A stretch of 64,000 nt of DNA from Pseudomonas saponiphila (GTDB taxonomy: Bacteria; Pseudomonadota; Gammaproteobacteria; Pseudomonadales; Pseudomonadaceae). Made by a program: the position numbers and the translations under genes. Positions within the stretch are counted from its first letter, which is position 1, and the number at the start of each line of letters is the position of its first letter. Under the pieces are notes generated by a model, which was given only the letters and a program-made list of their open reading frames with translations, did no database searches and was not told the origin of the DNA. The DNA is taken from NCBI RefSeq assembly GCF_900105185.1, contig NZ_FNTJ01000001.1, positions 3,182,501 to 3,246,500 of the forward strand, read 5' to 3'. Shown here in pieces: positions 56,048 to 64,000 of this stretch.

Positions 56048-56974
56048 ATGCCATTCGCACCTGGCGCCTGCAGCGCCAATCCCCTCAACCTGTACCTGAC
56101 CCGCCTGGCGCCCTCCAGCCAGACGACCCTGCGCTACGTGCTGCAGGATGCCGCCGACCGCCTGGGCTATGAAGACCTCAACCTGGAGGACATTCCCTGG
56201 CACCAGTTGCAGCCCGAGCAGGTCACGGCCCTGGTGGCGACCTTGCGCCGCGACGGTTATGCCCCCAGTACTTCCTCGCTCTACGTCAACGCCCTGCGCG
56301 GGGTGTTCAACGAAGCCTGGCGCGCCAGCCTGATCAGCTACGACCACCTGTTGAAGATGCGCTCGGTGAAGGCCATGGGCGGCACGCGCCTGTCCCGGGG
56401 GCGCAACCTCAGACGCGGGCTGATCCAGGAACTGATGGCCGTCTGTGCCGCGGACCCGCGCCCCCAGGGCGTGCGCGACGCGGCGATCATCGCCGTGCTG
56501 TACGGCTCGGGTATGCGCAAGTCGGAGTCGGTGAACCTGGACCTGGCCCAGGTGGACTTCGCCCAGCGCAGCCTGCAGGTGCTGGCCAAGGGCAACAAGC
56601 AGTTGATCAAGTACGCCCCGACCTGGGCCTTCGACAAACTCCAGGCCTGGCTGGACCTGCGTCGCGCAGACTTGCCGGCGGGCCTTGAGGACGACGGCTT
56701 TCTGTTCAACCGGATCCGCCGTGGCGGTCATATCACCCGCGAGCGCATCACCAAGCACGCTATCTACTACATCGCCCGGCAGCGCGGCGCCCAGGTCGGC
56801 GTGCGGATCATGCCCCACGATTTCCGCCGTTCATTCATCACCCGAGTGATCGAGGAACACGACCTGTCGATTGCCCAGAAGCTGGCTCACCACACCAATA
56901 TCCAGACCACCGCCAGCTATGACATGCGCGACGACAACGAGCGGCGCCGGGCCATTGATCGTTTCGACCTGTAG
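56048..56974 (+). CDS. Tyrosine recombinase/integrase, orphan
   Basis: 308 residues from the ATG at 56048, with GGAGG upstream. An N-terminal SAM-like core-binding domain (NPLNLYLTRLAPSSQTTLRY, ALVATLRRDGYAPSTSSLYV) is followed by the catalytic domain with the full set: Arg in LYGSGMRKSESVNLDL, HDFRRSFITR for His-x-x-Arg, LAHHTNIQTTASYDMR with the second His and the nucleophile Tyr. It should cut and rejoin DNA at a specific site. Length is XerC/D- or integron-like rather than phage-like. No phage gene, tRNA or att repeat is near, so the target is unknown; a simple stable chromosomal role or a past integration event are both possible. Confidence 0.88.
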   Translation: MPFAPGACSANPLNLYLTRLAPSSQTTLRYVLQDAADRLGYEDLNLEDIPWHQLQPEQVTALVATLRRDGYAPSTSSLYVNALRGVFNEAWRASLISYDHLLKMRSVKAMGGTRLSRGRNLRRGLIQELMAVCAADPRPQGVRDAAIIAVLYGSGMRKSESVNLDLAQVDFAQRSLQVLAKGNKQLIKYAPTWAFDKLQAWLDLRRADLPAGLEDDGFLFNRIRRGGHITRERITKHAIYYIARQRGAQVGVRIMPHDFRRSFITRVIEEHDLSIAQKLAHHTNIQTTASYDMRDDNERRRAIDRFDL

Positions 56975-56984
56975 CGCGACATGT

Positions 56985-57191
56985 TCAGGGCAGGCTTGGC
57001 GTGAGTTGCCCGCAGAGGTCCCAGACTTCCACTATCTTCGCGTATTCGAGCCCATGGCTCGTGTCGCTCTGCAACCAGTCCTCGAAGGCCTGGCGCTCGG
57101 CCAGGCTGCAATCGGCCTCGCGCAGGCGTACGCACCAGTGCGCGGCCTGCATCATCAGCACGTGCTCTGCTTGATGGGTGGCATCAGTCAT
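56985..57191 (-). CDS. Stand-alone DUF4880 (FecR N-terminal-like) small protein
   Basis: 68 residues: ATHQAEHVLMMQAAHWCVRLREAD then CSLAERQAFEDWLQSD, HGLEYAKIVEVWDL. This is the DUF4880 helical domain found at the cytoplasmic N-terminus of FecR anti-sigma factors (pattern A-x-W-x-V-R-L … ER-x-AF-x-x-W-L … H). Here the protein ends about where the domain ends; there is no membrane helix, FecR domain, ECF sigma gene or TonB receptor next to it. Its place 90 bases from the ferric iron ABC genes is suggestive. It is either a regulatory microprotein that could bind an ECF sigma factor or a remnant. Confidence 0.7.
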   Translation of the reverse strand: MTDATHQAEHVLMMQAAHWCVRLREADCSLAERQAFEDWLQSDTSHGLEYAKIVEVWDLCGQLTPSLP

Positions 57192-57281
57192 CGTTCATTC
57201 CTTGTCCAGCGTGGCAGCGGCGAGGCCCCAGTATCGAGGCAATAGCGACGCGAAACCATGATCGACGACAGCATCCTTGGC

Positions 57282-58346
57282 TCAAGCCTCGGGGCTGCTG
57301 CCCAGGACATGGGCATGCCCCAGGGTGCGAATGCGCACCCGGCTGCCGGGGGCCGGCGCCTGCAATCCGGAACTGCGTACCGGCAACAGCTGTTCATGCC
57401 CCGCGGCGCTGGTCACGCCGATGCTCAGGGTGCAGGTGTTGCCGGCGAAGTCGCACTCCCTGACCACGCCCTGACAACTGTCTGTGCAATCGCCGTCATC
57501 GACCAGCACCTGCAATTGCTCGGGGCGCAGCATGATCTGCGCCGGGCCCTGGAGCGTTGCATCGCGGACCGGCACCAGGCCCAGGTCGCATTCCGCCAGG
57601 CCCTGGTCCAACCGCGCCGGCAGCAGCACGGCATCGCCTAGAAACAGCGCGGTCTGGGCATCCCGTGGGTGCTGGTACAGCTCCAGCGGCGCGCCGGCCT
57701 GGACCAGCCGGCCCTGACGCATCACTGCCAGCTGGTCAGCGAAAGACAGGGCTTCAGCCTGGTCATGGGTGACCAGGATGGTGGTCACGCCGGCCTCGGC
57801 CAGCAGTCGTGCCACGGCCTTGCGCATCGAGGCCCGCAGGCCGGTGTCCAGGGCCGAGAAAGGCTCGTCCAGCAGCATCAGCCGCGGGCGTTGGGCCAGG
57901 GCCCGGGCCAAGGCCACCCGTTGCTGCTGGCCGCCGGACAGTTCATGGGGCCAGCGCGCCGCCATGCTCCGGTCCAGGGCCACCATGTCGAGCAACTCGG
58001 CAATGCGCTGCTGCTTGTCCCCGTGGGGCCCGGTCAGGCCAAAGCCGATGTTGGCCGCCACGCTCAGGTGCGGAAACAGCGCGCCGTCCTGCGGCACATA
58101 GCCGATCAGGCGCCGATGGGCCGGCACCGCGCCCTGGTCGTCCACCAGCACCTGGCCATTGAGGGTGATGCACCCACGGTCGGGATATTCAAAGCCGGCG
58201 ATCATCCGCAGCAAGGTGGTCTTGCCGGAGCCCGAGGGCCCGACAATCGCCGTGCGGCTGCCCGCCGGCACGCTGAGGCTGATGTTCTGCACCGCCGGGG
58301 CGCCGCCGAAGGATTTGTGCACTGCGTGAAGTTCGAGAGCGTTCAT
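57282..58346 (-). CDS. Ferric iron ABC transporter ATP-binding protein (FbpC/SfuC type)
   Basis: 354 residues. Walker [21 protein letters not shown], signature [17 protein letters not shown], Walker [19 protein letters not shown]-loop [16 protein letters not shown]. The C-terminal ~110 residues are a TOBE-like regulatory part ([14 protein letters not shown]). It drives uptake of Fe3+ through the fused permease. Overlaps the permease stop by four bases. A longer relation to PotA/CysA is possible, but the neighbouring binding protein points to iron. Confidence 0.88.
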   Translation of the reverse strand: MNALELHAVHKSFGGAPAVQNISLSVPAGSRTAIVGPSGSGKTTLLRMIAGFEYPDRGCITLNGQVLVDDQGAVPAHRRLIGYVPQDGALFPHLSVAANIGFGLTGPHGDKQQRIAELLDMVALDRSMAARWPHELSGGQQQRVALARALAQRPRLMLLDEPFSALDTGLRASMRKAVARLLAEAGVTTILVTHDQAEALSFADQLAVMRQGRLVQAGAPLELYQHPRDAQTALFLGDAVLLPARLDQGLAECDLGLVPVRDATLQGPAQIMLRPEQLQVLVDDGDCTDSCQGVVRECDFAGNTCTLSIGVTSAAGHEQLLPVRSSGLQAPAPGSRVRIRTLGHAHVLGSSPEA

Positions 58347-59953
58347 CGGCCCGCCGTACGTCTGGATTGGTGATAGAGAAGGCCGGTCAACGGCAGGGAC
58401 AGCAGGATCATGATCAAGGCGTAGGGCGCTGCCGCCGCGTAGTCGATCTCGCTGGTTCTGGCCCAGAAGCCGGTAGCCAGGGTCCGGGTGCCATTGGGCG
58501 CCAGCAGTAGGGTGGCGGTCAGTTCATTGCTGATGGCCAGGAACACCAGGGCCGCGCCGGCCGCGACGCCCGGTGCGGCCAGACGCAGGGTCACGCGCCA
58601 CAGCGCCTTAAACGGCGTGCGCCCCAGGCTGCGGGCGATGTTTTCCAGCTCCACCGGCGCCTGGGCGATGCCGGCGCGCAGGCTGACCAGGGCGCGAGGC
58701 AGGAACATCAGCAGGTACGCCAGCAGCACGGTGATGCTGGTCTGGTAGATCGGCCGGGCGTATTTCACAGTAACCGTTACCAGGGCCAGGGCGACGACGA
58801 TGCCGGGCAGGGAACTGGTGACGTAGTTGCAGCTTTCCAGGACCCGCAGCAGGCGCCCGGGAGCGCGGATCGACAGCCAGGCCACGGGAATCGCCGCGCA
58901 GGTGGTGAGCAACGCCCCCAGGCTAGCCAGCATCAGAGTCTGTTGCAGGCTGGGCAGCAGCTCCGGCGCCTGCCAGACCTCAAGGCCGCCGGACAGCAGC
59001 CAGTTGCCCAGGGTCAGCAGCGGCACTCCCAGGGCCAGGGCGCAGGTCAGCACCGGCAGGCACAGCGCCGCGAGCCGTGTTGCGCCGCGCAAGGTCTGCA
59101 GGCGTTGCGCGCGCGGGCTGCCGGAGCCGACCCGGGCGTAGCGCGCCTGGCCACGGCTGGCGGACTCCGTCGCCAGCAGCGCCAGGCAGCACAGCACCAG
59201 CACACTGGCCAGCATGTTGGCCGCCGGGCCGTTGTAGGTGGACTGGAACTGGTCGTAGATGGCTGTGGTGAAGGTGTCGAAGCGGATCATCGCGTACAAG
59301 CCGTACTCGGCCAGCAGGTGCAGGCCCACCAGCAATGCACCACCGCCAATCGCCAGGCGCAATTGCGGCAGCACCACCCGCAGAAACAGCGCCCGGGGCC
59401 TGAGCCCCATGGATTCGGCGACATCTTCCAGGGCCGGATCAAGACGCCGCAGGGTGGCTGACACCGGCAAGTAGATAAACGGGAAATAGGCGATCACCGA
59501 CACCAGCACTGCCGCTGGCAGGCCGTGCAGCGAGGGCGCCAGGCTGACCCAGGCATAGCTGTGGACGAACGCCGGCACCGCCAGTGGTGCCACCGCCAGC
59601 AGCGACCAGGCACGCCGCCCGGGCAGGTCGCTGCGTTCGGTCAGCCACGCCAGCGCCACCCCCAGCAGCACGCACAGCGGCAACGTCAGTACCAGCAGCA
59701 ACAGGGTATTGCCCAGCAACTCCGCGACCCGTGGCCGCAGCAGCAACTGGCTGATGGTCGCCCAGCCGGTCTGGATCGAGATGCCGATGACAAACCCCAG
59801 GGGCAGCAGGGCCAGCAGCGACACCAGCAGCGCCGCGCCGAGCAGCCAGGGCGGCGAGCGCCGTCCCTGGCCCTGGCGGCGATAACCGCTGCAGGTCGCG
59901 ACAGCGCCCCGGGGCATTTGCGCAGCGGGCGTGCGTGACAGATTGTCGGCCAT
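58343..59953 (-). CDS. Ferric iron ABC transporter permease (FbpB/SfuB type, duplicated)
   Basis: 536 residues with about 12 helices in two homologous halves, each with an EAA loop ([40 protein letters not shown]). This double permease is typical of the FbpABC/SfuABC/HitABC ferric importers. It forms the entire channel. The binding-protein gene ends about three bases before its start, so the order is A-B-C on one transcript. Confidence 0.88.
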   Translation of the reverse strand: MADNLSRTPAAQMPRGAVATCSGYRRQGQGRRSPPWLLGAALLVSLLALLPLGFVIGISIQTGWATISQLLLRPRVAELLGNTLLLLVLTLPLCVLLGVALAWLTERSDLPGRRAWSLLAVAPLAVPAFVHSYAWVSLAPSLHGLPAAVLVSVIAYFPFIYLPVSATLRRLDPALEDVAESMGLRPRALFLRVVLPQLRLAIGGGALLVGLHLLAEYGLYAMIRFDTFTTAIYDQFQSTYNGPAANMLASVLVLCCLALLATESASRGQARYARVGSGSPRAQRLQTLRGATRLAALCLPVLTCALALGVPLLTLGNWLLSGGLEVWQAPELLPSLQQTLMLASLGALLTTCAAIPVAWLSIRAPGRLLRVLESCNYVTSSLPGIVVALALVTVTVKYARPIYQTSITVLLAYLLMFLPRALVSLRAGIAQAPVELENIARSLGRTPFKALWRVTLRLAAPGVAAGAALVFLAISNELTATLLLAPNGTRTLATGFWARTSEIDYAAAAPYALIMILLSLPLTGLLYHQSRRTAGR

Positions 59954-59956
59954 GGT

Positions 59957-60970
59957 TTACAGGAGACCGGCCTGGGTCATCAGGTCCACGGCTTGCTTGC
60001 TGTTGAGCTTGGCGGCGTCGACTTTGGGGGCTTCCAACTCGGCCAGAGGCACCAGCTTGGGATTGGACTGGGCGCCCAGGCCCACCGCGTATTCGAAGGA
60101 GTTGCCGTTTTTCAGCACAGCCTGGCCCTTGGCGCTGGTGATCCACTTGAGGAAGGCCTGGGCCTGCTCCTGGTGCTTGCTGGATGCCAGTACCGCGCCG
60201 CCGGACAGGCTGACGAAGGCCCCCGGGTCCTGATGCTTGAAGTAGTGCAGGGCGGTGTTCTTGCTGTTCTCGCCAGTCTTGGACTGGTCGACGAAGCTGT
60301 AATAGTGATAGATCACGCCGCTGTCCACCTGGCCGGCATTGACCGCCTTGAGCACCGCGCTGTTGCCGCGATAGACGCTGGCATTGGCTTTCATGCCCTT
60401 GAGCCATTCCAGGGTTGCGGCTTGCCCCTTGAGTTCCAGTACCGCGCTGACAATGGCCTGGAAGTCGGCGCCAGCGGGTGATGCGGCCCAGCGGCCTTTC
60501 CACGCCGGGTTGGCGAGGTCCAGCAGGGATTTGGGCAGGTCCGCCGGTTGCAGGCGGGCCGGGTTGTAGACGAATACCGTGGAGCGCGCGGCGATGCCCA
60601 CCCAGTTGCCGTGGGTCGGACGGTAGGCGGCAGCCACCTGCTCCAGCGTTGCCGGAGCCACCTTGGCGAACAGCCCAGCGTTGTCCACCAGGGCCATGGC
60701 CGGCGAGTTCTCGGTGAGGAACACGTCTGCGGGCGAGGCCTGGCCTTCCTGCACCAGCTGGTTGCCCATCTCGCTGTCGTCGCCGTTGCGCAGGGTGACC
60801 TTGATTCCGGTGTCACGGGTAAAGCCTTCGACCCAGGCCTTGGTCAGGCCTTCGTGCTGGGCGTTGTACACCAGGATGCCATCGGCATCGGCCGCGTAGG
60901 CATGGCCGGCGGTCAGCAAGGCGCCGACCAGCAGGGCGGTTTTGAACAGCGAAGAGGGCGTGAGGGTCAT
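59957..60970 (-). CDS. Ferric iron ABC transporter periplasmic binding protein (FbpA/HitA type)
   Basis: 337 residues. Signal peptide (LLVGALLTAGHAYA before ADADG), then the type-1 fold: ILVYNAQHEGLTKAWVEGF, and VIYHYYSFVDQS with the paired tyrosines that chelate Fe3+ in FbpA-like proteins. It picks up ferric iron in the periplasm. A Fur-box-like sequence lies 87-105 bases upstream of the start (61057-61075), which supports iron regulation. Confidence 0.9.
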   Translation of the reverse strand: MTLTPSSLFKTALLVGALLTAGHAYAADADGILVYNAQHEGLTKAWVEGFTRDTGIKVTLRNGDDSEMGNQLVQEGQASPADVFLTENSPAMALVDNAGLFAKVAPATLEQVAAAYRPTHGNWVGIAARSTVFVYNPARLQPADLPKSLLDLANPAWKGRWAASPAGADFQAIVSAVLELKGQAATLEWLKGMKANASVYRGNSAVLKAVNAGQVDSGVIYHYYSFVDQSKTGENSKNTALHYFKHQDPGAFVSLSGGAVLASSKHQEQAQAFLKWITSAKGQAVLKNGNSFEYAVGLGAQSNPKLVPLAELEAPKVDAAKLNSKQAVDLMTQAGLL

Positions 60971-61056
60971 GCTTGGGGCAGCTCCTGGGGTGTTGTTTTT
61001 GTCAGGCCTCGGACCGCGCGGTTCGAGGCGTCAGAGAAGGCATCGCGAATCGGCTG

Positions 61057-61075
61057 AACAATAGGAATCATTTGC
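61057..61075. promoter_or_regulatory. Fur-box-like operator upstream of the ferric transporter
   Basis: AACAATAGGAATCATTTGC matches the 19-base Fur consensus (GATAATGATAATCATTATC) at 12 positions, with the right half AATCATT intact. It lies 87 bases before the binding-protein start. In vivo Fur binding is expected from pathway and position but not shown. Confidence 0.55.
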
Positions 61076-61233
61076 ATATGAAGTCGCCGGCAATGTAGAG
61101 CGGCAAATCAGAAAAAAACGTCAAATTTATGGTGAATTCCCGTGATGGCGGCATTTGCCCGCTGTCCGCTGTCGGCTGCCGTCATACAGAGTGTGATGAC
61201 GGCCACAGACCGGGGGCCCGGCGCTGCAAGAAG

Positions 61234-61253
61234 TCCCGGGCAAGTGCCCGGGA
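61234..61253. other. Perfect inverted repeat in the leader of the hydrolase-like gene
   Basis: TCCCGGGCA-AG-TGCCCGGGA, a 9-base stem (effectively 8 with a 4-base loop), 36 bases before the chosen ATG and followed by TTGATTT. It could be a terminator-like attenuator or a protein-binding palindrome. Confidence 0.45.
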
Positions 61254-61288
61254 TTGATTTACAATCGGCGCCGCAGCACCTGCTGGAA

Positions 61289-61777
61289 ATGGAATTGACC
61301 GGTCAAACGAGGGAAGCAATCTTGAGCGCCAAACTGTGCAACAACATCAATGCCGTCACCTTTGTCAGTAAATACAAGGCGGCCTGCCAGCCGATCGCCG
61401 ATCAACTGGACCTGCCGGTGGAAAACATCCTCGGTCTGGCGGCTCAGGAGAGCCAGTACGGGGCGGGGCGGATCGCCCGGGAACTGAACAACTACTTCTC
61501 CATGCATGCGCCGGCGCCCTTGCAGATCAGCGCCGAATCGGCCCAGGGCAGCGCCAGCGTCAAGGTGGCGAAGTTCGACTCCTTCCAGAAATCCGCCCAG
61601 TCCTTCGCCTTGCGCTATGGCGCCTCGGTGCGCGGCAAGCGCGAACCCATGGAGTTCGCCCAGGCCCTGGTGCGCAGCGGCTACAACAGTGGCGATGCCG
61701 CCACCGGCGGGCGCAACGGTTTTGCCGACTACCTGGCAAAGATCATCCTCTCGGTCAGGGGGCGTCTGGCGTGCTGA
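61289..61777 (+). CDS. Glucosaminidase-domain (FlgJ/Bax-like) peptidoglycan hydrolase
   Basis: About 162 residues, with an uncertain start: the ATG at 61289 has no clear ribosome site, while a TTG at 61322 has AGGGA seven bases upstream (MSAKLCNNINAVTF). The lysozyme-like core is VENILGLAAQESQYGAGRIA with the catalytic Glu, then NNYFSMHAPAP, KFDSFQKSAQSFALRYG, and the tail SGYNSGDAATGGRNGFADYL. The family cleaves beta-1,4 bonds between GlcNAc and MurNAc. No signal peptide is seen from this start, so it may be cytoplasmic until exported, or it may be phage/T6SS-like. It overlaps the lipoprotein gene by seven bases. Confidence 0.75.
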   Translation: MELTGQTREAILSAKLCNNINAVTFVSKYKAACQPIADQLDLPVENILGLAAQESQYGAGRIARELNNYFSMHAPAPLQISAESAQGSASVKVAKFDSFQKSAQSFALRYGASVRGKREPMEFAQALVRSGYNSGDAATGGRNGFADYLAKIILSVRGRLAC

Positions 61778-62241
61778 GCAAAGATCGCCGTTCCTGGCTG
61801 CTGGGCCTGACCCTGGCGTGCACCACCCTGGTCGCCTGCGCCGGCGGCACACTGTCGCCGACTCAGGTCAAGGCCACGGGCCTGACCCGCGAACAGGCTC
61901 AGGCAGTGCTGCTGGTGGCCCTCAGGCATCAGGACTATCAACTGGACAAGCCCGGGGTGTTCGTCGACGGCGACCTGCAGGACGAGCACGGCCAGCCGCC
62001 CCATCCGGGGTACTTCGACTTCAGCCTCGGCTACAACGACCCCAAGGCCGGCGCCACCGAGTACTGGGGGCTGTTCTCGGTGAGCATCGCCACCGGCGAT
62101 GTCTGGGAAACCAACCTGTGCAAGCGCCTGGACGGTACTGAACTGCAAACCCTGCAAGGGCAGATCATGGCCCGTACCGGCAAGTCCCTGAAGGACGAGC
62201 AAGCGCAGCGCCAGGGGCTGGGCTGCGACGAAGGGCAATAA
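61771..62241 (+). CDS. Putative lipoprotein, function unknown
   Basis: 156 residues starting with a GTG at 61771, overlapping the hydrolase-like stop. The signal LLGLTLACTTLVACAGG has a lipobox ending LVAC-AG. The mature part (LSPTQVKATGLTREQAQAVLLVAL, DYQLDKPGVFVDGDLQ, YFDFSLGYNDPKAGATEYWG) is acidic and globular with two late cysteines (NLCKRL, LGCDEG). Translation coupling to the hydrolase suggests a partner, perhaps an immunity or inhibitor function for a cell-wall enzyme (inference). Not assigned to a family I recognise. Confidence 0.75.
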   Translation: MLSKDRRSWLLGLTLACTTLVACAGGTLSPTQVKATGLTREQAQAVLLVALRHQDYQLDKPGVFVDGDLQDEHGQPPHPGYFDFSLGYNDPKAGATEYWGLFSVSIATGDVWETNLCKRLDGTELQTLQGQIMARTGKSLKDEQAQRQGLGCDEGQ

Positions 62242-62290
62242 AAGGCCGCCGTCCCGGAGCAGCACCAGGAGCCCCGGGGCGCCGCACGCG

Positions 62291-62602
62291 CTATCCGGGC
62301 AGTTGCAGCAGGGCCGCATACGCCGCGGTGCCGATGGCCGCCGCGGCGAGCAGACCCAGGCTGCCGCCCAGGGTGATGGCGCCGACGATCAGCAGTGAGC
62401 CGGCCGCCGCCAAAGGCTCGCGGCCGATTTCGCTGTAGGCGATGTACACCGCGAAATTGAGGAAAACCGCCACGGGCAGTTCCTCTTGCAGGCAGCGTTG
62501 CAGGCCCGGTCGCAGGCGAAGGGTGACGAAGGCCGGAATGATGCGCACCAGGCAACTGGTGGTGAACAACGCAGCGATGGTGACCCAGCCAGCCTGGCTC
62601 AT
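62291..62602 (-). CDS. AzlD-family branched-chain amino acid exporter subunit
   Basis: 103 residues from the ATG at 62602, overlapping the AzlC stop by four bases. Three helices with LFTTSCLVRIIPAFVTLRLR, typical of AzlD (small partner of AzlC). Together they export branched-chain amino acids or analogues. A longer frame to 62836 is an artefact opposite the AzlC gene. Confidence 0.85.
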   Translation of the reverse strand: MSQAGWVTIAALFTTSCLVRIIPAFVTLRLRPGLQRCLQEELPVAVFLNFAVYIAYSEIGREPLAAAGSLLIVGAITLGGSLGLLAAAAIGTAAYAALLQLPG

Positions 62603-63309
62603 GATCGGTTCCAGGCCAGGATGACGCTGGTGGCCAGTACGCTGGGGATCCAGAAATACAGGGTGCCGAGCAGCCGGATCAGCACCAGGCTCAGGGTCAC
62701 GCACAGCGTCAGGCGCAACAGGATCGCCAGGCGCCGCCCGGGGAGCAACGCCAGGCGACGGCGCAGCTGGCTCAGCGCCAGGTACATCAACACCACGCTG
62801 GCGGGGTAGCCGAGATTGAGCTCGGAGCTGACCCATTGCGCGGGCAGCGCGCGACCCAAACAGGCCCCGAGTACCCCGGACAGCACCCAGGTGAGGAAAA
62901 TCGTTGCCCGGATCGTCAACACCGCGGCCGGGCTGTCTCCGTGGGTTTCGGTGGCGTAGGCCTCGTCCCCCAACAGATGGGCCGCCGCGGCCTTGGTCAG
63001 CCAGCGGCGGGGCAGCCGCGCCGAAGAGGCGAAGGCCATCGGCAGGTAGCGGCTGTTGAGCGAGGCGCTCACCAGCAACAGGGTGAAGAACCCGGCGCCC
63101 GATTGGGCCAAGGGCAGGGCGGCAAACTGGCCGCTGCCGGTGAACCCCAGCAGACCCACCAGGGCCACCTCCAGCAACGACCAGTCGGCGCGGGCCGCCA
63201 GCACGCCAAACAGCATGCTGACCGGAACAATCGCCAGGGCCGTCGGCGTGACCCGGCGCCAGAGGTCCGGCCGGCCGGTAAAAGAATCTGGCTGTGGTTG
63301 CTGCTGCAT
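62599..63309 (-). CDS. AzlC-family branched-chain amino acid exporter subunit
   Basis: 236 residues with about six to seven helices; ALAIVPVSMLFGVLAARADWS, LLGFTGSGQFAALPLAQSGAG, and NSRYLPMAFASSARLPRRWL with LLGDEAYATE are the AzlC (LIV-E) family signatures. The large subunit of a two-component exporter. The first gene of the pair; upstream is the PagP-like gene (same strand, 143 bases). Confidence 0.9.
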   Translation of the reverse strand: MQQQPQPDSFTGRPDLWRRVTPTALAIVPVSMLFGVLAARADWSLLEVALVGLLGFTGSGQFAALPLAQSGAGFFTLLLVSASLNSRYLPMAFASSARLPRRWLTKAAAAHLLGDEAYATETHGDSPAAVLTIRATIFLTWVLSGVLGACLGRALPAQWVSSELNLGYPASVVLMYLALSQLRRRLALLPGRRLAILLRLTLCVTLSLVLIRLLGTLYFWIPSVLATSVILAWNRS

Positions 63310-63452
63310 GAATGGCTTGCCCTCCCGGATCTACGCCATGCCGGGCGCTTCAATGCGCTGGCCATCAGGCTTCGAGAGTCTGGGGAAGGGCTGGGGGAAC
63401 GTCTTGAACGATTGTGCGACTTTGCCGGGCCAATCCCTGGGCCCGGCGGGTG

Positions 63453-63968
63453 TCAATAGCGGTAGCCGACGTTGACCATCACCGCCGCGGTTCCCAGGAC
63501 CACCAGCTCGGTGCCTACCGGGCCGTAATGCATGCCGACTGCCGGAATCAGCACCGGCGCCACGCCGAAGTGGTTCAGCGGGATCTTGTCCTTGTAGTCG
63601 CCCTTGTAGCCCTCGATCAGGCCGCCGCTGAGCTTGGCGTAGACCGGCCAGTCGGCGCTCTCCCAGGCCTTGCCGACGTAGGCGTAGTAGGAGCGCTGGG
63701 AGAAGGAGTTGCGGAAGGTGCTCACGCCCCACAGCTCACCGTCGGCGTAGTTGCGTTCCAGGCCGATCAGGTCCTGGTGGTTGTTGTGGTCGGGGTCATT
63801 GCGCCAGTGGTTGGTGTAGACGCTGGTCTGCACGTACCAGAAGTCCTGCTGCTGATCGGCGTGGGTACTCCCGGCAGCGCCGAGCAGCAGGGCCGCTATG
63901 AGGGCCTTCAGCGCGTGGCGGCTGGGCGTGGACTGGCGGCTGGGCGGGGCTTCAAACATCAGAGTCAT
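63453..63968 (-). CDS. pagP: PagP-like outer-membrane lipid A palmitoyltransferase (divergent)
   Basis: About 171 residues from the ATG at 63968, which has GGGA at 6-base spacing; the adjacent ATG at 63971 is too close to it. A signal peptide (ALIAALLLGAAGSTHA) is followed by alternating beta strands. Segments comparable to E. coli PagP: YTNHWRNDPDHNNHQDL with candidate His residues, LIGLERNYADGELWGVSTF with an acidic/Ser site, and HFGVAPVLIPAVGMHYGPV near PLPVLLPLASVGYGPV. It ends in a Tyr-terminated strand (NVGYRY), as for barrel proteins. Known role: transfer of palmitate to lipid A. The large distance from the E. coli form is usual for pseudomonads. It stands near but not in the arn operon. 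Confidence 0.7.
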   Translation of the reverse strand: MTLMFEAPPSRQSTPSRHALKALIAALLLGAAGSTHADQQQDFWYVQTSVYTNHWRNDPDHNNHQDLIGLERNYADGELWGVSTFRNSFSQRSYYAYVGKAWESADWPVYAKLSGGLIEGYKGDYKDKIPLNHFGVAPVLIPAVGMHYGPVGTELVVLGTAAVMVNVGYRY

Positions 63969-64000
63969 CATCTTTCCCTGCCGTAACGGCAGTTGCGCCC

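Larger units (their letters stand above)
60971..61288. other. Divergent region iron transporter / peptidoglycan hydrolase-like gene
   Basis: 318 bases. It holds the Fur-box-like site (61057-61075), an AT-rich stretch (61100-61140), and a perfect inverted repeat (61234-61253) just before the hydrolase-like gene. No separate gene supported. Confidence 0.5.

Overview
The window looks like chromosome from a Pseudomonas of the fluorescens lineage (close to P. protegens, P. chlororaphis or P. fluorescens). This rests on a P. fluorescens-type mannitol/arabitol operon (mtlEFGKDYZ), the Pseudomonas-order arnBCADTEF-ugd operon, many REP/REPIN palindromes with cores of the GGAGCCGGCTTGCCGGCGA type, high G+C and GC-rich codon use. 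No rRNA, tRNA, CRISPR array or prophage was seen.

Layout. (1) 1-10361, minus strand: an exopolysaccharide operon reading ugd, UDP-glucuronate 4-epimerase, ExoY/WcaJ-type priming transferase, a CpsD-like ATPase-fold protein without a P-loop lysine, a Wza-like lipoprotein, a kinase-less Wzc/GumC-like chain-length protein, GT4, a Wzy/WaaL-type membrane protein and two GT2 enzymes; it continues past the left edge. It is separated from an OprD-family porin (10992-12293, plus) by a 630-base AT-rich region holding an OmpR/PhoP-type direct repeat. (2) 12411-20854, minus strand: mtlE-F-G-K (polyol ABC transporter), mtlD (dehydrogenase), mtlY and mtlZ (kinases), with a REPIN between mtlE and mtlF. (3) 21194-28126, plus strand: an AraC-type regulator followed by a beta-oxidation operon (acyl-CoA ligase, SDR, thiolase, acyl-CoA dehydrogenase, enoyl-CoA hydratase) of the isoleucine/short-chain acyl-CoA type. 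(4) 28146-31153: a frameshifted SDR gene and an AT-richer island with a type VI secretion cargo set, PAAR - Tae4 amidase - Tai4 immunity. An identical 28-base palindromic terminator sits at 29125-29152 and at 31126-31153. (5) 31172-33434, minus strand: acyl-CoA dehydrogenase plus a 3-hydroxyisobutyryl-CoA hydrolase-like protein (branched-chain/valine catabolism). (6) 33648-36288: a complete IS21-family element with 7-base target duplications. (7) 36543-43291, plus strand: a basic amino acid ABC transporter, an Lrp-type regulator, a CtlX-type citrulline hydrolase, an AstA-like succinyltransferase and a LysR regulator. (8) 43311-45110: tandem REPINs, an HPP-family membrane protein with a possible leader terminator, and a GNAT acetyltransferase. 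(9) 45153-55588, minus strand: the lipid A aminoarabinose operon with a second ugd and an extra ArnT-like glycosyltransferase. (10) 56048-64000: an orphan tyrosine recombinase, a 68-residue stand-alone DUF4880 (FecR N-terminal) protein, a Fur-boxed ferric iron ABC transporter, a peptidoglycan-hydrolase-like gene overlapping a lipoprotein gene, AzlCD, and a divergent PagP-like palmitoyltransferase.

How the parts relate. Regions 1, 9 and the PagP-like gene all remodel the cell envelope: UDP-uronic acids feed an exopolysaccharide in region 1, and UDP-glucuronate feeds aminoarabinose for lipid A in region 9. Regions 2, 3, 5 and 7 are catabolic modules. The T6SS module is the clearest accessory island, and the boundary palindromes around it are the most unusual structure in the window.
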